A stretch of 64,000 bases of DNA from Bifidobacterium [indicum] DSM 20214 = LMG 11587 (GTDB taxonomy: Bacteria > Actinomycetota > Actinomycetes > Actinomycetales > Bifidobacteriaceae): assembly GCF_000706765.1 (NCBI RefSeq), contig NZ_CP006018.1:124001-188000 (forward strand), given 5' to 3'. A program made the translations under genes and the position numbers. A model generated the notes under the pieces. That model saw nothing but the letters and a program-made list of their open reading frames with translations, ran no database searches and was not told the DNA's origin. Shown here piece after piece: positions 57,767 through 64,000 of the stretch; position 1 is the first letter of the stretch, and each line of letters starts with the position of its first letter.

Positions 57767-58074
57767 GTATAAGACACCGTCCTGTCAGTCGAAGTCCTCG
57801 AAATGCAAAACCGACTCATACTCTAACAAGGCGTCCTCCATGTCCGCTGATTTCGGTGCATATCCTTGCCGGGACAACACAACCGGCCGCTTCTCCGGGC
57901 GAAAGGAATCGAAATTTGAGACTCGGAGGCCTGCTCGGTGGGACAATGGGCCGCGAGGTCGATGCTGCGCTGATGAAGACGTCGCATCGATTCCATGGTT
58001 GAAACCGATCGGCCCTCCGGTTCCAGGTACAAGGACGATAAAAGGGCTGGCACTGTCAAGGAAGAGGTGTGTGC
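57767..58074. other. divergent intergenic region, dedA / GH1
   Basis: 308 bp. No gene is supported, and I found neither of the two LacI-type operator motifs seen in the sugar island. GGAAGAGG at 58061 is the GH1 ribosome site. Confidence 0.4.
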
Positions 58075-59514
58075 ATGAGCGAGACGAGTAGGTTTGCATT
58101 CCCGTCGGATTTCACCTGGGGGACGGCCACAGCCTCCTTCCAGGTGGAGGGGGCCACCAGGGAGGAGGGCCGGGCGGATTCCATCTGGGATACCTTCTGC
58201 CGGGAACCGGGGAGAATCCTCGACGGGTCGAACGGGGATCAGGCCTGTGACGAGTATCATCGCTACCCCGAAGACATCGCCCTGATGAAGGAGATGGGGG
58301 TGGGTGCCTACCGTCTCTCCGTTGCTTGGCCCAGGATCTTCCCCAGCGCCCGAGGTGGGGTGAATCAGGCCGGGTTGGACCATTACCGCCGGGTCCTCGA
58401 CATGCTCCGTGAGGAGGGCATCAAGCCGGTGGTGACCCTCTACCACTGGGATCTGCCCCAGTACCTTCAGGATGCAGGAGGTTGGGCCAACCGGGACACG
58501 GCCAAGCGGTATGCGGAATATGCCGGAGTCCTTGCCGGGGCCTTCGGCGACTCCGTCGATACCTGGACCACCCTGAACGAGCCCTGGTGCACGGCCTATC
58601 TGGGGTACGGGAACGGTGTTCATGCACCGGGGATACGGGACTATGACCAGACCCTGGCAGCCGTTCATCACCTGAACCTGGCCCATGGGCTGGGGGCCCA
58701 GGCCATCCGAGCCGAGCTGGGCGACAAGGCCCGTGTTTCGGTCACCTTGAACCTGCAGGTGACTCGGGCCCAGTCGCAGAGCGAAGAGGACCGTGCGGCC
58801 AAGATCAGGGCGGACCTCTTTGCCAATGAGGTCTGGCTCGGCCCCATGCTTGCCGGGACCTATGACCCGCGCATCAGGGAGGCGGCCCAGGGGGTCACCG
58901 ACTGGAGATTCGTCCAGGAGGGCGATCTGGAGACCATCCACCAGCCACTCGACGTGCTCGGTATCAACTACTACTCAACCACGTACGTGCAGGCCAGCCA
59001 TGGTGAAGACAGCCCGGCCAGGGCGGCGGTCGGTCCCCAGGGAAGCCTGCCCGACCAGGAGGCCAATGCCATGCCGGCCCAGGAGTCGGTGGAGACCCTG
59101 CCGCCCCGAGGTGAACTGACGGCCATGGGTTGGAATCAGGAACCCCAAGGTCTGACGGACCTCCTGCTGGAGGTCTCCCGCCGATTCCCGGACCTGGACT
59201 TGATGGTGACCGAGAACGGTTCCGCCTGGGAGGATGAGGTCAGCCCCGATTCCTCGCAGGCCAAAGGGAAGATAGTGCATGACCCGAAGCGGGTGGTCTA
59301 TCTGGAGCAGCATATCGGAGCCGTGGCCGATGCCATTCGGGACGGGGCCAGGGTAACCGGTTACTTCGCCTGGTCCCTGCTTGACAACTTCGAATGGGCC
59401 CTTGGTTACACCAGGCGGTTTGGGCTGATCCGTGTGGAGTACCCGACCCAGGAACGAATCTGGAAGGACTCCGGTCTCAGGTACGCGCAAATCGTCAGGG
59501 ATAACGCCATCTAG
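58075..59514 (+). CDS. GH1 beta-glucosidase
   Basis: A cytoplasmic retaining beta-glycosidase, 479 aa. Family signatures: FTWGTATASFQVEGA at the N-terminus, acid/base Glu169 in TLNEPW, nucleophile Glu380 in VTENGSAW, and WSLLDNFEWALGY near the end. The ATG at 58075 has GGAAGAGG 7 nt upstream. No 6-phosphate-specific motif was apparent, so unphosphorylated beta-glucosides such as plant glucosides or cellobiose are the likely substrates. Confidence 0.92.
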   Translation: MSETSRFAFPSDFTWGTATASFQVEGATREEGRADSIWDTFCREPGRILDGSNGDQACDEYHRYPEDIALMKEMGVGAYRLSVAWPRIFPSARGGVNQAGLDHYRRVLDMLREEGIKPVVTLYHWDLPQYLQDAGGWANRDTAKRYAEYAGVLAGAFGDSVDTWTTLNEPWCTAYLGYGNGVHAPGIRDYDQTLAAVHHLNLAHGLGAQAIRAELGDKARVSVTLNLQVTRAQSQSEEDRAAKIRADLFANEVWLGPMLAGTYDPRIREAAQGVTDWRFVQEGDLETIHQPLDVLGINYYSTTYVQASHGEDSPARAAVGPQGSLPDQEANAMPAQESVETLPPRGELTAMGWNQEPQGLTDLLLEVSRRFPDLDLMVTENGSAWEDEVSPDSSQAKGKIVHDPKRVVYLEQHIGAVADAIRDGARVTGYFAWSLLDNFEWALGYTRRFGLIRVEYPTQERIWKDSGLRYAQIVRDNAI

Positions 59515-59531
59515 ACTGTGGATTTCCGGTC

Positions 59532-59591
59532 AGGCCCGCTACGTTCTCCGACCCGATGGCAGGTTCTCGGGTCGGAGAACGTAGCGGGCCT
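59532..59591. terminator. bidirectional terminator, 23-bp perfect stem
   Basis: A 23-bp perfect inverted repeat (59532-59554 with 59569-59591) and a 14-nt loop, between the convergent GH1 and mannosyltransferase genes. Confidence 0.85.
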
Positions 59592-59601
59592 TGTTGATGG
59601 A

Positions 59602-61335
59602 CTATATCCAGCTGGGCAGCCACATATGGATGCGCCAGAACCAGTAGGGAACCGGCATCGCGGTCCAGAGGGGGTAGAAGAAGAGCGAGGTCAATCCAAT
59701 GATGATCAGTGTCGTCCACATCATCTGCCGATAGAGCGTGCGGCTGATGTTGTGGCGGGCCCAGTTGGCCATGTAGCAGATTCCCAGCACCATCCAGGGC
59801 AGGATGATGATGGAGTAGAAGGTGAAGGTGGTCCGGTTCAGGTACTGGTACCAGGGGAGCCACCCTCCTATGAGGCCGGCCATGGTAGCCCAGAGTCGCC
59901 AGTCGCTCCTGTCGGCGCGCAGGCAGAGACCGATGCCGAGAACGATGCAGATGGAACCCAGCCACCAGATCAGGGGGTTGCCCAGGGAGGTGACCGCCAC
60001 GACGCACGGGGAGTCCGGGCTGATGGCGCACAGGCCGGGGTGGTCGGTGAGCTTCTGCCAGTAGAAACTGGTCGGCCGTGTCTGCAGGGGCCAGGTCAGC
60101 GGGCTCGACATGTAGGGGTGCGCCGCATCCAGGGTGGTGTGGAACCGCCACATTTCGCGGTGGTACTCGACCAGGGATCGCAACCCCTCGGGCAGCCAGG
60201 TCAGGCCCTGTCCGGGGTGGCTGGCCGCCCACCCATGCATGTAGGAATCGTCGTGCCTGAACCATCCGGTCCAGGATGCCAGATAGGTGCCGGCCCAGAT
60301 GGGGATCATGACCAGGGCTGCGGGAATCCCGTCCTTGAAGATGCCGGCCTTGAACCAGCCTCCATAACCGACCTTATGCCGCTCCCAGGCGTCCCAGATT
60401 ACGGATATCAGGGCAAAGGCCGCGAAGAGGTAGGCGCCGGACCACTTGGTGCCGGTTGCCAAGCCAAGGAAGATGGCGGCCCAGGTTCTCCACCAGGACC
60501 AGGCGATGAAGGGACCGGTGGTGTCGGTGTACAGGGCCTTGTTGTCCTCGTCCATCTCCTCCGTGAGCCAGGGGATGGCGGTGCGGACCCGGTAGTGAAT
60601 CTTCTCGATTCGCCAGTCCACCCGCCAGGAGGCGCGAAGTCGGGCCCGGGCCCAGTCGCGGTGCCCCAGGAGGCAGAGGAAGGCGGCCAGGGCGAAGATC
60701 ATGAGGAAGTTGTCCAGGAGACTGGTGCGGCTCATGACGATGCCCAGGCCATCGATGGACATGAGGAAGCCCGCCATCATGGCGATGGGCAGGTTGCGGA
60801 AGAGCCTGAGAGCCACCCTGCAGAGAAGAAGAATGGCGATGGTGCCGGCAAGGGCGGTGGCGGCCCTCCAGGCAAAGGGATTTTCGGCCCCTCCGAAGAG
60901 TTTCAGCCCCAGGGCGATGCACCACTTGCCGACAGGTGGGTGGACCACATATTCGGCGGAATTCAACCACTGGTTCACATTGCCCTGGGCAAAGGCCTGG
61001 TCGATGGGGATGTTGCCGGGAGATAGGGTTTTGGGCCAGTTCCGGGGTTCTCCGGTCTGCAACATCGCCCAGGAGTCCTTGACGTAATAGGTCTCGTCGA
61101 AGACGATGGCGTGTGGGGTGCCGAGTCTGATGAAGCGAAGAAGGCCGCCGAAGAGGGCCATGAGGGCACATCCCAGCCATTCTCGCTGCCGTACCGTCAG
61201 GTTCTGCAGGCTCCGGACTCCGCGCAGCTGTCGGAACCGCCGTCCGGGTATGGGTAGAGAACCCATGCGACGGGCGGCACGCCGGCCATGTCTGGCGGAG
61301 TGATGCTGCGAAGAATAACTGACGGTGGCTGTCAT
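59602..61335 (-). CDS. dolichyl/polyprenyl-phosphate-mannose protein O-mannosyltransferase
   Basis: A multi-pass membrane glycosyltransferase (PMT, GT39) that transfers mannose from a polyprenyl carrier to exported proteins. The catalytic loop FDETYYVKDSWAML carries the Asp-Glu pair; HPPVGKW and NPFAWR lie in later conserved loops. About 10 hydrophobic segments. The start is set near the ATG pair at 61335-61338; the longer frame would overlap rsmI. 577 aa. Possible protein targets are exported proteins such as the beta-helix protein, which is speculation. Confidence 0.88.
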   Translation of the reverse strand: MTATVSYSSQHHSARHGRRAARRMGSLPIPGRRFRQLRGVRSLQNLTVRQREWLGCALMALFGGLLRFIRLGTPHAIVFDETYYVKDSWAMLQTGEPRNWPKTLSPGNIPIDQAFAQGNVNQWLNSAEYVVHPPVGKWCIALGLKLFGGAENPFAWRAATALAGTIAILLLCRVALRLFRNLPIAMMAGFLMSIDGLGIVMSRTSLLDNFLMIFALAAFLCLLGHRDWARARLRASWRVDWRIEKIHYRVRTAIPWLTEEMDEDNKALYTDTTGPFIAWSWWRTWAAIFLGLATGTKWSGAYLFAAFALISVIWDAWERHKVGYGGWFKAGIFKDGIPAALVMIPIWAGTYLASWTGWFRHDDSYMHGWAASHPGQGLTWLPEGLRSLVEYHREMWRFHTTLDAAHPYMSSPLTWPLQTRPTSFYWQKLTDHPGLCAISPDSPCVVAVTSLGNPLIWWLGSICIVLGIGLCLRADRSDWRLWATMAGLIGGWLPWYQYLNRTTFTFYSIIILPWMVLGICYMANWARHNISRTLYRQMMWTTLIIIGLTSLFFYPLWTAMPVPYWFWRIHMWLPSWI

Positions 61336-61363
61336 CATCACCAAGAGTAGGCATACTGGAAGC

Positions 61364-62350
61364 ATGATGAGGCATGAAGAACAATCTCTTTCCCGGACCA
61401 ACAAATCCTTGCCGGAAAAGGGCGTGGCGGCGGGTACGGAAGCGGAGGGCAAATCCGCCTATGTCCCCGGCGGAACCCTGGTCCTCGCGGCCACTCCCAT
61501 AGGCAATGTCGGCGACGCCTCCACCCGGTTGGCCGCCCTTCTGGAGTCGGCCGACCTGGTGGCTGCCGAGGATACTCGCCGGCTCTACGACCTGGCCAAC
61601 AGGTTGGGTGTACGGGTATCGGGGCGGGTGGTGGCCTACCATGACCACAACGAGGACCACATGGCCGACCCGATTCTTGACCAGGTGTCCGATGGGGCCT
61701 GCGCCCTGGTCGTCTCGGATGCTGGTATGCCCACCATCAACGACCCGGGTATGTCCATTGTCCGGCAGGCCATCAAACGGGGGATTCCCGTTACCTGCGC
61801 ACCGGGGCCCAGCGCCGTCCTTGATGCCCTGGCCCTTTCCGGACTGCCCACGGACCGATTCTGTTATGAGGGATTCCTGCCCAGACGCCACAGTGAACGT
61901 CTCCGCCATCTGCGCTCGCTGCGGAATGAACCGCGGACCATGGTCTTCTACGAGACCACCCACAGGATTGACCAGGCCATGGAGGATTTGGAGGAGGTCT
62001 TCGGTGCGGATCGACCCGTGGCCCTCTGCCGGGAGTTGACCAAGGACCATGAGCAGGTTCGGCGGGGGACCCTTGCCCAGATTGTCGAATCCCTGACCCA
62101 GGACCCGCCCCGGGGCGAGATGGTCCTGGTGGTGGCTGGTGCCGACCCCGACCAGGTCAGGGCGGAGAGTCCTGAAGTCCTCTCGGATCAGGCCCTGGCT
62201 GTCTTGGCCAAGCGGCGGGCCGACGAGGAGGGGATCAGGATCAAGGATGCCATCGCTCGGGTGGTGGCCGAGCATCCACTGCCGGACGGTTCCCTTCCCA
62301 ACCGCAAGAAGGTCTACGCGGCTACCCTGGATGACCGCCAGGAAAATTAG
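61364..62350 (+). CDS. rsmI: 16S rRNA (cytidine-1402-2'-O)-methyltransferase RsmI
   Basis: Methylates the 2'-OH of C1402 in the 16S decoding centre. The tetrapyrrole-methylase fold motifs are present: LVLAATPIGNVGDASTRL, AAEDTRR, VSDAGMPTINDPG and TCAPGPSAVLDAL. 328 aa from the ATG at 61364. The start is 28 bp from the divergent mannosyltransferase start, so both mRNAs have very short or no leaders. The N-terminal ~35 residues precede the usual family start. Confidence 0.9.
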   Translation: MMRHEEQSLSRTNKSLPEKGVAAGTEAEGKSAYVPGGTLVLAATPIGNVGDASTRLAALLESADLVAAEDTRRLYDLANRLGVRVSGRVVAYHDHNEDHMADPILDQVSDGACALVVSDAGMPTINDPGMSIVRQAIKRGIPVTCAPGPSAVLDALALSGLPTDRFCYEGFLPRRHSERLRHLRSLRNEPRTMVFYETTHRIDQAMEDLEEVFGADRPVALCRELTKDHEQVRRGTLAQIVESLTQDPPRGEMVLVVAGADPDQVRAESPEVLSDQALAVLAKRRADEEGIRIKDAIARVVAEHPLPDGSLPNRKKVYAATLDDRQEN

Positions 62351-62412
62351 GGAGCGGCGACCGTGGCTTGCGGTCGAAAGTGATGCGGTCGGCGCCTGGT
62401 ACGACCGCATCC

Positions 62413-62802
62413 TTATGAGTTCCCGAGGAGGATATCAAGGGACCGTTTGACCCCAGGGCCTCCGAGCTGGGAAACGGTTTCCAGCAGTGCCGGGGTGGCG
62501 GCCGGATTGGCGGCCAGCCAACGGCGTAGTTCGGGGTGATTCCGGGCTATGGACCAGAGGACCTCCGGTGGGGTATCCGGGTCGGTGGCCATGGCGGGAG
62601 TGGGTACCAGAGGCGGTTCCGGAGGCCCGGGTCCGGGACTCCTGTCGGGTTGGGCGTAGGTGGCCCTGCCGACCGCTGAAATCCTCCCGGCCCTGTTCTG
62701 ATGATTCCTCCCGCGACGGTTATTCAGGTGGCCTCGGCCCAAGAGGGTTGAGAGCGGGGTGGCCCGGCGACCGGACCCCTGCCGATGGTGGCGGCCGGAC
62801 AT
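62413..62802 (-). CDS. variant leucine-rich-repeat (LRV)-like small protein
   Basis: 129 aa. The N-terminal half is basic, Arg/Pro/Gly-rich and probably disordered. The C-terminal ~60 residues (MATDPDTPPEVLWSIARNHP, LRRWLAANPAATPALLETV) match the alternating pattern of bifidobacterial variant LRV repeats. The ATG overlaps the upstream gene's TGA as TGATG at 62804-62800, so the pair is translationally coupled. Function unknown. Confidence 0.65.
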   Translation of the reverse strand: MSGRHHRQGSGRRATPLSTLLGRGHLNNRRGRNHQNRAGRISAVGRATYAQPDRSPGPGPPEPPLVPTPAMATDPDTPPEVLWSIARNHPELRRWLAANPAATPALLETVSQLGGPGVKRSLDILLGNS

Positions 62803-63524
62803 CAGAGGAGGTCCTTCAGGTCCGTGAAGATTCGCACTCCAGTGGCGTGGCCGGGCCATCGGGGGTTGGCGGACAACAGGTCCAGGCATTCCGGGCAGCT
62901 GATCCGGTAACGGTCCATGAGTTCAAGAATCCGCTCCTTGCGGGAGAACCCGTTAAGGGGGTCGGCCTCCTCACAGGCCAGGTCACAGGCGGTCCATAAG
63001 GGGGAGGTCACCCAGAGTTCGCCCACCCGCATCAGGTATTGGGGGTTGAGCTTACGGTTGTGGGGCCGGAGGGGGCGTCCCAGGACTGGTGCGCGGAAGT
63101 GGGAGTTGGAGATGATGTCGAGTGCCTCAGGGAACTCTCCGCTCATCCAGACCCAGAGGGCCAGGGACCCGCAGGCGGCCGCCCCGAAGGGGAGTAGGGG
63201 GTTGACGATTGAGGCCCGACCGAAGATGCCACCTGCCGCCTCGTTCAGATAGCAGGTTGACCTGTCGAGGACGGTGACGATGCCAAGCCGGACAAGCAGG
63301 GCAAGGCTCAGTCGCCCAGGCAGGTCGTCAATGTGTATCAGCCCTGGCTGTGCGGGGAGAGCCGGCGTATCAGGGGGCGCGTCGGCAGGGCCGGTTGCGG
63401 TTCCCTGGTGTGCTCCTGTCCCCCTACCTGACCTGGTTGCCGTTCCGGTTGATTGGTTGGAGGCAAGATTCGCCCCGACTGGTGACAAGGTCCGGTTTCC
63501 CCCGAAAACGTGTTCGCGAGTCAT
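62802..63524 (-). CDS. hypothetical protein, coupled to the LRV-like gene
   Basis: 240 aa; family not recognised. The first ~60 residues are low complexity. The rest includes RLSLALLVRLGIVTVLDRST, Trp-containing LALWVWMSGEF, and ELWVTSPLWTACDLACEE, a run loosely like the AbiEi/restriction-like regulators of actinobacteria that carry a conserved TSPxRTAxDLA motif. Two Cys in ISCPECLDLL could bind metal. The ATG at 63524 is chosen because longer versions would overlap metG on the other strand. Divergent from metG. Confidence 0.6.
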   Translation of the reverse strand: MTREHVFGGNRTLSPVGANLASNQSTGTATRSGRGTGAHQGTATGPADAPPDTPALPAQPGLIHIDDLPGRLSLALLVRLGIVTVLDRSTCYLNEAAGGIFGRASIVNPLLPFGAAACGSLALWVWMSGEFPEALDIISNSHFRAPVLGRPLRPHNRKLNPQYLMRVGELWVTSPLWTACDLACEEADPLNGFSRKERILELMDRYRISCPECLDLLSANPRWPGHATGVRIFTDLKDLL

Positions 63525-63713
63525 GGCCACGACCCTACGGAGGATTACAGGGCGGTTCGAAGGTTGCTTGAGGGAAGGGCGGTTGTGGATAAGTCCGGCG
63601 GCAAAAGTGGCTGCGGTGTACGGAACGAGGCAGGGAAGAAACCGTGTGGATGAAAGGCTGAAACGCACGTCGGGACCGCCCGGTTGTAGGCCGAAAACGA
63701 TACCCTTGCAACT

Positions 63714-64000
63714 ATGAGTCATATTCTTGTTTCCGTCGCCTGGCCCTACGCAAACGGGCCCCGTCATATCGGTCACGTGGCCGGATTCGGCGTACCTTCC
63801 GATGTATATGCCCGATATGAGCGCATGAAGGGCAACGACGTCCTCATGGTCTCCGGGACCGATGAACACGGCACCCCCATCCTGGTCGAGGCCGATGCCG
63901 AGGGTGTGGGCCCCCAGGAAATCGCGGACCGTTACAACCGGGTCATCGCCAAGGACCTCTGCAACCTGGGTCTGAGTTATGACCTCTTCACCCGCACGAC
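63714..64000 (+). CDS. metG: methionyl-tRNA synthetase, N-terminal fragment
   Basis: The first 95 codons of metG; the gene runs off the window. Class I signature HIGH is in [12 protein letters not shown] (14-25), and [10 protein letters not shown] is the second conserved block. ATG at 63714. A TACCCT 8 nt before the start and no ribosome site suggest a leaderless mRNA. Confidence 0.93.
   Translation, partial: MSHILVSVAWPYANGPRHIGHVAGFGVPSDVYARYERMKGNDVLMVSGTDEHGTPILVEADAEGVGPQEIADRYNRVIAKDLCNLGLSYDLFTRT

Noticed and set aside
62413-62889. Longer start for the LRV-like gene at 62889
   Set aside because: The ATG at 62802 overlaps the upstream stop as TGATG, a normal coupled start; the extension is shadow coding of the upstream gene.

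Overview
The window is GC-rich actinobacterial DNA, most likely from a Bifidobacterium or a close relative. The evidence is the 16S rRNA, actinobacterial boxA elements in the rRNA leaders, a dnaK-grpE-dnaJ-hspR operon with a HAIR operator, sugar ABC transporters without their own ATPase next to LacI regulators and glycosidases, and strong G/C bias at third codon positions. Genus is supported; species is not decided here. I saw no IS element, prophage, CRISPR array or replication origin.

Layout. 1-6.6 kb: tail of an alpha/beta hydrolase, a CPA1 cation/proton antiporter, a P2-type cation ATPase and tadA. 6.7-14.6 kb: panE-like reductase, GH13 alpha-glucosidase, a fused trehalose-6-phosphate synthase/phosphatase, ilvA and a sirtuin. 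14.6-15.1 kb: a decayed ORF with a 14-C tract. 15.2-26.3 kb: two tandem rRNA operons (16S-23S-5S twice). The first 23S has its last ~120 nt replaced by a 130-nt block that also lies just upstream of operon 1 and carries the -35 box of the rRNA promoter. 26.6-34.3 kb: a 1387-residue secreted beta-helix protein, an aldo/keto reductase, a small zinc-ribbon protein, a nitroreductase, a DUF4235 protein and a histidine phosphatase.

34.3-47.6 kb is a carbohydrate-uptake island: two paralogous binding protein/permease/permease sets, two LacI regulators, a DUF624 membrane protein, an unusual GH32 glycosidase and a second GH13 glucosidase. Two operator families link these genes. TGNNANCGNTNNCA sites lie before the first binding protein, the first permease operon and the GH13 gene. 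TTAANCGNTTAA sites lie before the GH32 gene and the second binding protein. The permease genes share a 269-bp identical tract.

47.7-52.4 kb: heat-shock operon dnaK-grpE-dnaJ-hspR. 52.6-64 kb: DEAD-box helicase, two proline-rich DUF4190-like membrane proteins, tRNA-Ala(CGC), DedA, GH1 beta-glucosidase, a protein O-mannosyltransferase divergent from rsmI, a translationally coupled pair of uncharacterised genes, and the start of metG.

Starts were moved from the longest ORF wherever a Shine-Dalgarno sequence, a conserved N-terminus or a neighbouring gene favoured another codon. All identities were read by eye; no alignment or database search was run.
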